Source of the DNA: Sparassis latifolia
Lineage: Eukaryota; Basidiomycota; Agaricomycetes; Polyporales; Sparassidaceae
Reading direction: 5' to 3'
NCBI GenBank assembly: GCA_018466975.1
Contig: CM031561.1
Location: forward strand, 2,232,001-2,296,000
DNA length: 64,000 nt
The position numbers were made by a program, and so were the translations under genes. Positions within the stretch are counted from its first letter, which is position 1, and each line of letters starts with the position of its first letter. The notes under the pieces are model-generated. The model saw only the letters and a list, made by a program, of their open reading frames with translations. It searched no databases and was not told where the DNA came from. This document shows positions 1 to 11,968 of this stretch, piece by piece.

Positions 1-622
1 GTACCGTTATCGTCTTCCAGGACACGTCTGGTCTGCTACTTCTCGCGTGTTTCGTCTGCACGTGTAGTGGTTCATCACGGGCTGGAGGACATGTGTTGAC
101 TGTCACAATCCATTCTCGGCTTCTGCCAATCGCGCTGGGTTCGAGCGGCGCGGTTCCACCGTCTCACCGTCGCGCGGCGGCCTTCTCGCTTCTCCATTGC
201 CAGGTTTTGCCCGCGATACCTGTCTCTTCCATGCTAGGCTTGATAAACGTCTTCCGCTCCCTCTCGTGCTGCCCATATACAATGTACGGCGCGTAACACG
301 TCTATTAAACCTCGACGCCCGAGCTTCCATGCAACTAGCTAAGGAACCCCCCTCAGTGCTCTTGGCTAAACACCCAGTACTCGCCGGCTGTCTGTGGAAC
401 TTCTGGCGTTGGCGGGGAATCTGGGAACGCGGTGCGTTTCCGCGCGCCGACGGTTCTCTGCGCATACAGGACGACGGCGGAGAGACGAGCCGCCCGGAGG
501 GAAGCATATGTAGGTATTCCCGGTTGCACCTTTGGGTGTGCCCGGCCCCCACGTGCACGCGCGCATCACTCTCCACGCAGACGGTGTCGGTGAAAACCCC
601 CAATTGCGCTTGCCGTTCCTCC

Positions 623-624
<2 letters not shown>

Positions 625-660
<36 letters not shown>
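625..660. repeat. (ATC)12 microsatellite
   Basis: Twelve uninterrupted ATC units. The repeat creates artificial poly-Asp, poly-Ser, poly-Ile and poly-Met tracts in the overlapping open frames, which is a reason not to trust those frames as genes. Confidence 0.95.
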
Positions 661-1629
661 GCGTCCGCGACCCCCGCCCACAATGACACACACCCTCCAG
701 CGTCAGCGTCGCCCCCGATCGCTGCGTCCCGATCGGCGTCCCCAGGCCTCCTGCCATGTTATTGCGTCATTAATCCTAGTGTTTGGGGCCTGCCTTATCT
801 CCCGAGCGGTATCTCTGCATAATGCCACATCGGACGCCCGATCGCGATTTGAATTGGGGGTGTGTGTGTGTGCGGGCGGTCTTGTGGCCTCCACCTTTTG
901 CGTGCGATGGCGCGTAAGTCGAAATTGAAATTCACGAGTTGAAGCCCCGGCGGCAGAAGATGCCAGGAAGGGGCTGCTCCTCGACGAAGTGCGACCTGCG
1001 CGGCGTGCGTTCCGTCATGCGACCGAGATATATTGTTTACTGGTACGGGCGCCGCAGGGATGCATCATGATGCATCCCTACGTAGCCACTAGGTCGCAGA
1101 GACGTGCTGCGGCACACGACTCGCCGATTCGCGAAGTTTGTGGTTCCTGTCCTGTCGTTCGAGGAGGGGAATTCCTGAATTCCTGGCGTGAGCTCTCAGG
1201 AACACAGGCGCACCAGAAATCTGGGACCACCGCCATGAGATAATTTAGTCGCGGGTGGTAGGCGTCGTTTCGCACAGGAGCTCGCGCTCGGATCGAAAAT
1301 TTTATTATTATTCTTTATAACTGGAACGCGGGGAAAGGTGCGCTGGAGCCGGGGGTGTACGCTCCCGGCGTGTAGTACCGAGCTGGGGAGAACCAGCAAC
1401 GCACGAGACGCGGCGCAGGGCCAGATGATCGACGCTCGGGCCCGCGAGCGGATAATTGTTGTCCACTACTAGGGTGACGTACAGGGAGAAGGGAGAAGGG
1501 GTGGGGGCACAGGAGACAGGAGAAATCGCGCGCGCGGAGGGGCCGTACACGTCCTCCAGCTCGAGACTCGGAATGGACTGTGGATAGACGAGGAGGGTTT
1601 GGGGAGCTCGAGACGTTCGTAGGGCTCCG

Positions 1630-2260
1630 TCGTTGGTTTAGAGGGTGGAGGCCTGCGCCGGCGCTCAGTACTCAGTTCGTGACGTCGACCCTTCGCTGCA
1701 AAGAACGTGTCGACGCCGCTCCCACTTGGCGTGTTGCTGGATCTTTCGATCGCGCTGCGGATGGTGCCGTCGCGAGGCGACGTAGTACGAATCGTACTCT
1801 CGGAGGTTGTGCCAGTGCGCGCCTGTGCGACATTCGCGCGACATCGAGCGCGATCCCGAGTGCGCGCTGCGCCGGTCGTGCTTGAAACTCGGGAGGTGAC
1901 TTATATACGGGCCTCGGTACGTTCTGTCCGAGATGGATGACGTCTCTGGGATGTGGCGAGAGCTGTTGGGGGCGTGCAATTCGCTGTTGGTTCAGAGGAA
2001 GGCAGGGCCTGCGCCGGCGCCGGGTTTTCGCCTGTATACGACATTCGTTTATACGAGCTTCGCAGACGATGCGATCGCGAGTGCGCGCTGAGACGGCGTG
2101 TGCCGGCCCCGGTCTCAGATCTCATCCTTCGAGGCGGGATATACCAATCGCGGGTTGCTTCACGCAGATGTACGAAATTGCTGACATCCAGGTTCGGAGG
2201 TGATGTGATCCCGAGTGCGCTCGTCCTTGAAGGTGGCTATTGTATTACAACAGCGGGTAC
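1630..2260. repeat. Diverged tandem duplication, period about 355 bp
   Basis: The core GGCCTGCGCCGGCGC near 1650 recurs near 2006. The core GATCCCGAGTGCGC at 1852-1865 recurs at 2207-2220. Both pairs are about 355 bp apart, with similar flanks: TTGGTTTAGAGG versus TTGGTTCAGAGG, and a nearby CTTGAAA versus CTTGAAG. A third half-copy, GATCGCGAGTGCGC, lies at 2073. The stretch therefore looks like an old direct duplication that has diverged. No coding function is visible. Confidence 0.6.
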
Positions 2261-3639
2261 AGGACACCTGGAGGACTCGCTGACGCTGTCCGTGTCTGGC
2301 TTGGCGACTTCTGCGTCCATCGGTTGTCCCGAAATCCGTGTGGTGCAGACGTGCCACGACAGGGGAAGATGTCGGTGGGTGGTGCGGTGTGAAGGTTTGA
2401 CAGCACGCACCGTGCGGAAGTGGGACGTAAACTGACCAGCGCGTTCGGACGCAGCCGCTGCTGCTGCTGCATAGAATTGAAATGACGTAGACGAGACGAC
2501 GCGAAAGGCGCGGGTGGCGTCATCTCCGAGCCCCGCCCTGCCCGAGAAGTTCGGAGGGGGGAACGGAAGGCTGCGATGTCGCGGCGGAGCGCGCGAGGAC
2601 GGAATATATTGCCCCGTTGGGAGAGACGGGGCAGCAGAACCTGAATCATGATGCATGATGGGTGGTCGCTGGCGGACGCTGGGGGCGCTACATGCAAATT
2701 TAAAGCGGGGGGCATACTGTGATTGCACGGGAAGGCGCGCGGTGGTGGCACTGGCGCGACACGAGGGATCGATGGAGGAATGTCGGGAAGCGTGGGAGGG
2801 GCAGGGTCGGGGAAATTGGGTTGGCGGGGAAATAGAGTCGACTTCTGAGAAGGGAAGCCTGGCTGCCATAAGCGGCTAGCGCGTCGCAAGAAGGAAGTGC
2901 GCTGGGTCGGAGGACCGGGCCGAGATCGGTGTTGCGGAGGCAAACGCGTCGAGGATGACGCGAGCAGACAGGAGATGGCATCGAGAGCAGTACTGACAGC
3001 GTGGTGCTCTCCTGAGGTGTCAAGGAGAACGAGGGCGGCGTCGAGGAGGGAGTGAATAGGCGTAGCTGCGGAGAAGCCGAGGAAGATCGTTGGTGCGGCG
3101 CTTCTGATGGACACGAACGTGCAGGCGCGTCCAGTGCTCTCCTAAAACATGCCTCATAGTACCCTCCTCGTTCGGAATATCATACCCCTCGTCCTCTCCT
3201 CTCCTCTGCGTACGCGGCACACTCGCGCACCCTGGACTTCCCTTCCAGATCCTCGCACCGTCTCCCCGCGCTTCCTGATCGCGAAGTACTTCCACTCTGC
3301 GATCCCCCACGCGCGACCGGTAGTTCTCTTATTCTAGTGTCGACCACACGCACGCTCCCTCCTTATCTACCACGCCCGTCCTCACTCCTCAGGCCTGCCA
3401 TCCACGGGGCTGACCGCCCTCTCAACCGTCTCCTCTTCCCCTTCTCTCCAGCCTCGCTCCACACCCCCGCCCCTTCCCCTTCGTATCCCACTGCCTCCCA
3501 CCTCTCTCGCGTGGTCCTCCCCGGCTACCCCGCCTTTCTCCCTCTCTTTTTCCTCGCTTCTGCGCGTACCCACAAGCCGTCGACGTTGCTTATTATCGTC
3601 GCTCGCCGGTGCCAGCACGTTCAGCCTCGTTGGGCCTGC

Positions 3640-5060
3640 GTATCGGTATGTCTTTCCTTCTTCTGGTATCCCGCCTTCTCGTTTTCTCCTTCCTCTACCC
3701 CCACATGCCCCTTCACATATGCATATCTGACACCTCCCTTCCCGTGCCTTCACGTTGCCCGCCTTCTATCCATCCTTCTTCCGTCCTTTCCCACTTGCTG
3801 CCTAGCAGTGCCAGCCACCGCCTTTCTCTCCCATTTCTTCGTCTGCTCTACCATCCGCTCACCCCGATCAACCAGAGACCAAAGCCGCGCCATCGCTCGC
3901 GCTCTACTATTGCAGGAGAAAGCCGGTGATCGTTTTCTTTCGAGCTGAATGTGAGTTGCCTTGCCGTCCGTTGATCCCTTCCTTTATTTCCTACCCTGTA
4001 CTTTCGGCACAATTTACGTCTGTCTCGTTTCCTCCATCCTCTACCCCACACCCCACAGGCCTTTTCGTATACGCATACCTGACACCTGCCTGCTTGTGAC
4101 TTTTGCACGTCTCTTCTCTCTCATTTCGTCGTCTGGTGCTCTATCTTCGGCTGACTCCTTTGACCAGTGCAGTTGCTCGTGCACTGCGCACCGTTTTTTG
4201 CACGAGAGGAAGCTTTGTTTGGAGCTAGCTGTGAGTTGCCTTGCCGTCTGTTTTTCCCTTCCTCTGTTTCCTACCCTGTACTTTCGGCACGCTTCTTCAT
4301 ATCTGACTGTGCCCCTTCCTGGCCTTTCCCACTTGCTGCTGGCTTTAACTGTAGCTGGCTGCGCCAGCCGCTGCCGACGACTCTCTTCGCTCTTCAATTT
4401 CTTCGTCCTCCGCTCACTCCTGTGATCGACCACAGACAAACGTCGTGCACTTTTCTTGCAGGGTGATCTTTTTCTGTGGAGCCGAACGTGAGTTGCCTTA
4501 CTGTTTCCCCCTTCCTTTATTTCCTGCCCATGATTTTCGTACGCTTCACATTTGACTGTTCGTTGCTCCTCGTGCCCTTCCTTGTCTGCTTCGCTTCTTT
4601 CGCTATCCTGCTTTCTCGTTTCTCGTTTCTCGATCTTCTACCCCCACTCCCCTCTTCATATATGCATATCTGACACCTGCCTTCGGGTGTCTTTTCGTTG
4701 CCCGCACTTCTATGCGACCTTGTCCCGTTTGTCCGTCCTTTCCCGTTTGCTGCTTGCACTCCCAACTGCTGGCTTAGTATCGTTTGCCACTGCTGCACAT
4801 CTCTTCTCCTCCAGTTTCTCCGTCTGGTGCTCTGTCTTTGGCTCACTTCCTCGATCAGCCACACACGAAAGCTGCGCCATCGCTCGCGCTCTACTATTGC
4901 AGGAGAGAAGGCCGGTGGTCATTTTCTTCCGGGCTGAACGTGAGTTGCTTTGCCGTCCATTTCTCCCTTCCTCTTATTTCCCAGCGTGGATTCTGGTACG
5001 CTTCTTCATATCTGGCTGTGGCCCTTCCCTGGCCTGCTCCACGCATTTTGCGTGGTTTCT
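3640..5060 (+). repeat. Degenerate tandem array with splice-site-like cores
   Basis: About four diverged units. Each core has a pyrimidine tract, a TTGCAG-like acceptor, a 25-37 nt segment ending in GAGCTGAAT, GAGCCGAAC or GGGCTGAAC, then GTGAGTTGCC with donor consensus at 3951, 4231, 4488 and 4940. The CTCTACTATTGCAG acceptor is best preserved at 3902-3915 and 4889-4902. A second shared block, CATATCTGACACCTSCC-like, occurs near 3722, 4073 and 4664. Spacing between donors is 280, 257 and 452 bp. On the plus strand the array is strongly pyrimidine-rich. It could encode alternative non-coding 5' exons of the RhoGEF downstream, or it could be a satellite that happens to carry splice consensus. 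Confidence 0.6.
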
Positions 5061-6033
5061 GCCGATCTCTTCCTTTCATCGTCTTTCATTCCCGCCTCCC
5101 TGCTGCTTCTCCATCACGCCGTGATGCGGTCAATGGCAATACCGATACGTTAGCTCTGAAAAACGTCTGCCGGTCTTCCTGCAGTCGCGCACTTTTCGGT
5201 TCATTGCCCTCCCTTCTCATCTTTCTTTCATAACCGGCTGCCGCTCACTCGGTAGATCGTGCTAGCATTGACGCGGTAGAACTCCACGCAAGGCCGGCGA
5301 ACATTAAAAGCCGCTTTGGAGGAAGCTTCGAAGGTGTGCACCGCGCCTCCTGTGTCATATTGCTGTCGGGGTGTCCGTTCGTTGACCTGCTTCTCAGATA
5401 CCCGCTCGTCCGCTCTCCCGGTGTGCGCTGTGTCGTTCACAGGTGCGTCTGCTCGTTCACCGCGCGTTGTTGACCTTATCTTTATCTTCGGTGCTAGTTA
5501 AAGTTATTCGAACCTGCGCTCCGTGTGCGCAGCAGTCCCCGCCATCTGCGGAGACATCGGACACACGACTTGATCCCGTATCTCCTTTCCGAGCTCTGGG
5601 GTTGCCATTGGTATGCCCCCTCGTATCTCGACGATCTCCCGCCGCTGACGTCGGCTCGATTCCTTCTCCGTCCGAAGCCAGCTTTTCACAGCAGCGCTTC
5701 GAAGTGCGTCACAGCTCTCGTGCCGATATTCGCTTCCTCAAATTCTCCCCCGTCAGTCCCATCGTGCATCTGGCTGCGAACACCACCGCGGCGCGTCCGG
5801 TACCCATCAGTGCGCGCGATGGAAGTCCTGTCCTCGCCCGCTCCCGCTCCCCCCCGCATCCAAAACCCCATGTCCAGCCGCGCAGCAGCAGCAGCAGCCG
5901 TCCCAAGCCCGACGTGCTCGACTCGATCTTGCTCAGCACGTCCACCCCGTCCTCGCCCACGAAGCGCATCGCCGCCGCGCACAGCCTGCTGTGCCCGCGG
6001 CGCGCCGCGGAGCACGCGCGCGCGAGCGTGACG

Positions 6034-9000
6034 ATGTCGCCCGCGACCGCGACCGGCACGCTCCGCGCGCCGCCGCCGCGCAGCAAGGCGTTCGTGCCGC
6101 TCACGCCGATCATGGCGTCCCCCGTGATGACGCCCGTGCCGAGCGAGGGCGACTACCTCACGCGAGGGGAGCATCCGACGCCGCCGCCGCGGTGGACGTC
6201 GACGCCGCCGACGCCGCCGACGAAGCACGCGTTGCCGGGCCCGAGCACGGAGCCGCGGCGGCGGCGGAGCAGGAGCGGCGCGCGCCCGGCGTCGGTGGCG
6301 GTCTTCCCGCGCGTGGGCGCGGGGGACGCGCCGGCGCGGAGGGACCATGACCCGTTTGCGGGGGTGGTGCCGCGGCGCGCGAGGAGGATGTCGTTGCCTG
6401 TGAATTTGGCGAAGGCGTTGCCGGCGCTGCCGCGGAGTGGGAGTCCGTTGAGGGTGGAGGTGGAGAAGGAGGCGCGGGCGCGGGAGGGGGAGGAAGAGAA
6501 TGCGCAGGAGCAGGGGAAGATGGGGGCGAAGAAGCTGTTTCATCTGGACGGGGACGAGGATGAGGAGGCGGAGGGGGAGCGGCGGTGTGCGGCGTTGGAG
6601 ATTGCGCAGGCGGAGTCGGTGCTGCTGCTGGAGCGGGAGAGGGAGGAGCGCGTTAGGGCGGACACGCGGCGGTACCATGCGCTGATGGAGCTGCTCACGA
6701 CGGAGGTCGGGTACCTGATGGACCTGCGCGCGCTGGTGACGGTGCGCTCGCGATGTGCCCCCTTGACCGCTGATCGCTGATTGCTTGTCGCTCGGTGCTT
6801 TCGTAGGTGTACCTCGAGCAGCTGCGCGTGCTGACGGCTGCGGGCTCGCCCGCGTCGCACAGCCAGAACCCAACGCCGACGCCGACGCCGCTCCCGTCGC
6901 CGGCGCGCACGTCGCCGCCGTCTGCGCTCTCCCTCCCCGCCCTCGGGCTGGGACGCCCGCTCCCTTCCTCGCGCTCGTCCTTTCTGCACGCGTCTCCCCT
7001 CCCCTCGCCGTCCGTATCGACCAACAACGACCTCGGTGCACACCCCCACGAAGACGAAGCGCACCCACACCCCGAGTCCTGCCCGGCGCCTCCCCTGCAG
7101 CGCCCGTCGCTGAAGAGACGGAACGCGCGCCGGCCGCTGCTGTCTGAGGACGATGTGCGGAAGGTGTGCAGGAACGCGGGGGAGCTGCTGCGGTTCCATG
7201 ACCGGTTCGTGGAGGAGCTGCGGAGGGCGGTGGGGCCCTTGGGGTTCGGATCGGCGTTTACACAGGACGATGGGGGGAGTGGGGAGGTGGAGCGGGTGGA
7301 CGAGGCCGCTGCGCTCGTTGCGGGGAAGTTTGTGAGCCAGGTGAGTGCGTTCGTGATATACGCGCCGCTTTGTAAAACGTTGAGTGTTTGTGTGCTTTGG
7401 GCAGGCGGCGGAGTTTGGGATATACGAGGCGTTCTGCCCCGGGCATAGCGAGGCGGCGGGTTTGATTCGGAGCGTGCAGGAGACCTACCCCGCGGAGTGG
7501 GAGGCGTACGAGCAGCGGTGCTCGCTCCTCCTCGCGGGCCCTGCTGAGACTGCGTCTCCTGTGGAGGAGATGACGGCTCCGCCCTTGCCGCCGCCCCCAC
7601 CGCCGCCGTCGTCCTTCCGGTCCCCGAAACGAAAACGCAGACACTCGACGCCGTCCCTCGCGGTGCTCGACACTGCCGCGTCGCTCCCCCAGGCGCTCTC
7701 TGCCCACATCGTCGCCTCGCCCACGCGCTCGGACTCGGTCGAGGCCAAACGCGCGCGGCAGGGCTCCGCCTCCAGCGCCGCTTCCGCCTCCGCCAAAGCG
7801 CAGTCGCGCCTCAAGTTTCTGGATTACCTTATCAAGCCCGTGCAGCGCATATGCAAGTATCCGCTGCTGCTCGACCAGCTGCGGTGCCGCCCGCCGGGGG
7901 GTGCGGCGGTGGAGGGCGCGAGCGAGGCGATGCGGGTCGTCGTGGGCCTGGTGGACCGCGCGAGCGAGCACCGGGTGCACCTGGTGAAGTCGGCGCTGAT
8001 CGCGTGCCGCGTCGCGTTTCAGCCGCCCCCCGTGCCGCCGCTCCCCGGTGGTGCGCCGGTGTCCTCCCGCCCGACGTCGCCGCAGCGGGTGCAGCATTTG
8101 ACGCCGGAGTTTGTGGCGTCGCTGGGCCCGTGTCACCTTGCGGGCGCGCTGGATGTGGTGCACCATCCTACGGCGCTGCATGCGCCCAGCGGGACGGTGC
8201 GCGCGAAGTATTTGGGCGCGTTTTTGTATATGGGGGGTTATCTTGTGCTTGTGAAGGTCACTAAAGGCGGGAGGGTGTATGAGCCTCGGTACTGGTTTTC
8301 GCTTGCGGGGTTTGAGGTTGTGGATGAGGAGGACGACGAGGGTGAGTGGGTTCTGTTGTCGTTGTTGTGATGGTGCTGACTGGGATGATTGGGGTGTTGG
8401 GGCGTTTTAGCGTCGTTGCCGTTCTCGTTCCACCTGTGCGGGCATGGCCATGTGTTGCAGCTGGCGACGGCGTGCCAGCAGGAGAAGATGATCTGGATGT
8501 CTGCTGTTCAGGAGGCGCTGTCGGTCGAGCCGGCGTGGACGGACGAGCCGCTGTCGAGCTTGCAGGCGGACAAGGACGATCGCGAGAAGAGCGTGCAGTC
8601 TGCGCCTGCGATGGAAGAAGGCCCGGAGTGGAACTCGCCGATGCCCTCGCCCCTCCCGACCATCCAGTCGCTCTCAGAGCTCGAGAATCAGGGCGAGAAC
8701 CCTATTGCTGAGGTGGTGCAACAGTCCAGGAGCCGGGTGGAGGTGAAGATGTCGAGGTCGCTCAGGCTGGAGAGCATACACCGACAGGAGCCGGCGTTCG
8801 CTGCGCTCAATCGCCGCTCGTCTACTGCCTCCGTGAAGGCGTTCTTCTCGCCCATGGCGTTTGAGGGCCCGACTCGCATCGCGCGGCCGTCTGCGCAGAC
8901 GCGCCAGCACACGGACCAGGGCTTGCACGATGTCTTTGCGGAGAATTGCTCGACGGCGCGCTCGCAGGCGCTCATGCGCGAGGACGAGCTGTTTCAGGTG

Positions 9001-10059
9001 CGTAAGAGACCTGGTGCGGGTATGGCGCGCTCGAACTCGGGCTTGAGCATCACGGGCGCTATGGGCCTTGCGGCGAAACGTCGGTATGATAGCGTGCTGC
9101 TGAACCGGAGGAAGAGCTCCATTGATGGATCGGTCGAACTCCATAGCGAGGTTGAGGGCGGGAAGAGCTTGACGACGTTGTCGAATAGGGCGAAGTCGTT
9201 GACGAGGCGGCGAAAGAAACAGCTCCCTTCGATCGTCCCTGCTGCGTCCAACTTGGCGAAGGTGGATTCTGAGGTCGAGATGGAGACGCCTGTCACCCAA
9301 AGCCCGGGTACCATTCTTGACTCACCGTTGCTCCGTTCGCAGTGCTCTTCTGCTACCTCGTCCAATGCTGGTTCTGCCCTCCCGAGCCCCGTCGACACCC
9401 CACTCCCGCTCCCGCTCCCAGACGTACCCCAGGAAGCGACCCTCCGCCAGTCAGACGTGCTCGTGGTGCGCGGAGAAGACTACAGGCCCAAACGTACGCG
9501 ATCGATGGTCGATAACGTGCGGTACTTCTTCCACCCCCACCCAGAGTCCCCGACGTCGTCATCTGGCCACTCCTCGCCTACGCCGCCGCTCGTGACCCCG
9601 GAGCCGGAGCCTGAGCCTGAGGCGCCTCCGAGCTCCTTCATGCCCTGGTGGCGCAAGACGACGTTGCGCCGCCGGGTGCAGAGTTCCCCCGAGGTCCCCG
9701 GCGAGGAGCCGCAGCAGGCGGTTGCTGCGGGTCGGTCGTCGGAGGATAATCATAATTCTTTCCTTTGGAAGGTCCTGCCTGACAGGCCCAAGGAGGAACC
9801 CGCGCATACTGCGATGGATGATGATGGTCAGGCTGGGACGGCAAGCTCACGCCGAGGCACGGATACCATCCCTAGTCGGCGACGATCCCTCCTGGTGCCG
9901 TCGACGTTCTTTCGCGAGGCGAGTCCGCAGCCAACACCGTCGGCGCCGCCGCCTGCGATGCCTGTCGCGCGGAAGACGCTGAAGAGCGTGCTGTTCTTCC
10001 AGCGGTCGAACTCGTTCACGCCCATGGATTTGGACCGGACACACGAACCTGACCGATGA
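6034..10059 (+). CDS. Rho guanine nucleotide exchange factor (DH-PH domains)
   Basis: Activates Rho-type GTPases by GDP release; in fungi this family acts in polarity, cytokinesis and wall integrity. Exons 6034-6741, 6807-7340, 7405-8341 and 8411-10059 join in frame (1275 aa). The DH domain begins near residue 213 with the classic ELLTTEVGYLMDL signature. It carries a long low-complexity insertion and closes with the CR3 helix LIKPVQRICKYPLLL near residue 556. A PH domain follows at about 650-765, ending in the helix EKMIWMSAVQEAL. The remaining ~500 residues are Ser/Pro-rich and probably disordered. The start is uncertain: 6034 is the first in-frame ATG, but the frame stays open and protein-like back to 5443, with a good intron at 5611-5691 (GTATGC...TTTTCACAG). 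The true N terminus may therefore lie in an upstream exon. The DH-PH assignment is firm. Confidence 0.9.
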
Positions 10060-10413
10060 CCAAAATTATTTATGCCCCCGTCGTCTCCCTATATATGCTA
10101 TTTCACACAGCTAATCTAGTTCGTGACTTTATTCGCGCTTTGCATTTTTTTTTGCGTTGGTAGTAATCCTTTCCCGCCCCGCCCATGATACTAGTTCAGT
10201 CGGTACACGCGGACGTTTCGTAGCAGTTCTCCTTCATGCATGATAGATCGTTCATGTATCCTCCCAGCAGTTCACGCAATCATTGTAGATACCCTGTATC
10301 AATTTCAGTAGTTCATGCACATTTCGGCGTTCTTGGAGGGGTGATCACGTGTTGTCGTTAAACTTTGAATTGAAGTCGACCCCGACCACGACGAGCCTTC
10401 GTTGTGTCCGACC
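10060..10413. other. Intergenic region: RhoGEF 3' UTR and cyclophilin promoter
   Basis: AT-richer than the flanking genes, with a poly-T run (CATTTTTTTTTGCG near 10143). It separates two co-directional genes. No further gene is visible. Confidence 0.6.
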
Positions 10414-11968
10414 ATGTCCGTTCTGTTCGAGACGTCTCTGGGCGACATTGTGATTGACCTCGAAGTGGAAGCGTGCCCAAAGACATGCGAAAACTTCCTC
10501 AAGCTGTGTAAAGTGTACTACTACAACCTGAACGCGTTCTTCAACGGTACGTCGTATTCTCGAGTGACGGGGGGACGCTAGCCTCACACGCTGGTCTGCA
10601 GTATCCAAGGACTTCCTAGCGCAGGCGGGAGATCCGTCTGCCACGGGCACAGGAGGCGAGTCTATTTGGTCTTTGATTGCCTCCAAGCAAGGACAACAAC
10701 AACAGGCCCCGCGCTACTTCAGCCCCGAGTTCGTCCCGCGCCTGAAGCACAAGGCGCGGGGCACGGTCTCCATGGCCGTCGCGCCCGCGATCGACGGAAC
10801 GCGAGGTGGCGGCTGCGGGAGCCAGTTCTTCATCACGCTCGCGGACGAGATCGACTACCTGGACGGGAAGCATGCCGCGTTCGGGCACGTCGTCGAGGGG
10901 CTGGACACGCTCGAGAAGCTCAATGAGGTGTTTACGGACCAGGAGGGCCGGCCGCTCAAGGATGTGCGGATACGGCATGTGGAGATTTTGGGTGGGTTGC
11001 TGCTGCGCAGTGTCCTTCGTTGGTGAGGGAGCGCTGATGAGATGGCCTCTAGATGATCCTTTTGAGGACCCTCCGGGGCTGGTGGTCCCGGAGTCGATCC
11101 CTACTAGTCCGCCGGACAACTCTACGCGCATCGCAGAGGACGAGGACCCGCTTGCGACGCTGCCTGAAGAGGAGGCGGAGGCAGAGCGGCGCAAGCAGGC
11201 CGCGAGGGCTTCGGCGCTTACGCTCGAAATGGTCGGGGACCTGCCCTTCGCGAACGTCCGACCGCCGGAGAACGTCCTCTTCGTGTGCAAGCTGAACGCT
11301 GTAACGAGAGACGAAGATTTGGAGCTCATATTCTCGCGATTTGGAACCATCATGAGTTGTCAGGTGATTCGAGACAAGAAGACGGGAGATTCACTCCAGT
11401 ATGCGTTCATTGAGTTCGATAAACGAGAGGATGCGGAGCAGGTGTGTGCGTTCAGATGTTCATATTGTGTGAAATCTGACGCGTCGATGTTAGGCGTACT
11501 TCAAGATGCAGAATGTACTGGTCGATGACCGTCGTATCTGGGTAGACTTGTACGTTGTAAATTTATCAGTGTGAGGGCTCACTGACACTGTCCCTCAGCT
11601 CACAGTCTGTTGCCCGTCTCAACACTCATTGGTCAAACGACATCAAAATTGGACCGCGCCTCGGTCGCGGAGGCGGAGGTCGAGGACGAGGCGGTGGATT
11701 CGGCGGGCTGGAGAATCTGGAAGAGACGCGAAGGTACAGAGAGGGTTCGCGTGGTGCTGTCAACGGGTACGGGATGGTTTTCGACGTTCCTGAAGACCGG
11801 CGTCGTCGTCGTAACCGCAGCCGAAGCGTCACTCGCGACAAGGAATACGGGAGACGATCGAGGTCTCCCCAGCATAGAGACCGTGGAGAACGCGAACGTC
11901 ATCGGAGTCGTAGTAGGGATCATAATAGGCACTCGAGGGATCATTACGATCATGACCGTCGACGCTGA
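10414..11968 (+). CDS. CYP6: Cyclophilin-RRM peptidyl-prolyl isomerase (PPIL4 type)
   Basis: Nuclear spliceosome-associated cyclophilin of the PPIL4 family. Five exons (10414-10546, 10602-10991, 11053-11441, 11494-11549, 11599-11968) sum to 1338 nt, 445 aa. The cyclophilin-like domain (1-~170) starts [15 protein letters not shown] and contains CGSQFFITL. It runs into the hallmark [10 protein letters not shown] linker, a [18 protein letters not shown] helix and an RRM starting [12 protein letters not shown] with YAFIEF as RNP1. The tail is Gly-rich, then Arg/Ser/Asp-rich (SRSRD type), as expected for a splicing factor. The FHR catalytic-arginine motif of active cyclophilins reads FFNVSKDF here, as in other PPIL4 proteins, so isomerase activity may be weak. 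The first ATG gives the family N terminus directly. Confidence 0.95.

Larger units (their letters stand above)
1..3600. other. Long gene-poor region, no supported gene
   Basis: I found no coding region I can support here. Open frames of up to about 290 codons exist on both strands (for example minus 3114-2245 and plus 197-928). Their translations are Arg/Ser/Pro-rich, change frame without consensus splice sites and match no family I know. The region is GC-rich and holds a trinucleotide microsatellite and a diverged duplication, listed separately. It may hold the promoter and non-coding 5' exons of the RhoGEF downstream, a non-coding RNA, or part of a gene off the left edge; the sequence does not decide. 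Confidence 0.5.

Noticed and set aside
103..928. Overlapping open frames with long poly-Asp, poly-Met, poly-Ile or poly-Ser tracts on both strands
   Set aside because: The tracts come from the (ATC)12 microsatellite. The rest of these frames is unlike any known protein.
2245..3114. 289-codon minus-strand frame
   Set aside because: Pro/Ser/Arg-rich with no domain and no supporting splice structure. Long frames are expected by chance in GC-rich DNA.
5686..7068. 460-codon minus-strand frame opposite the RhoGEF
   Set aside because: Arg-rich shadow of the GC-rich RhoGEF exon. The plus strand has DH-domain motifs and phase-consistent introns.
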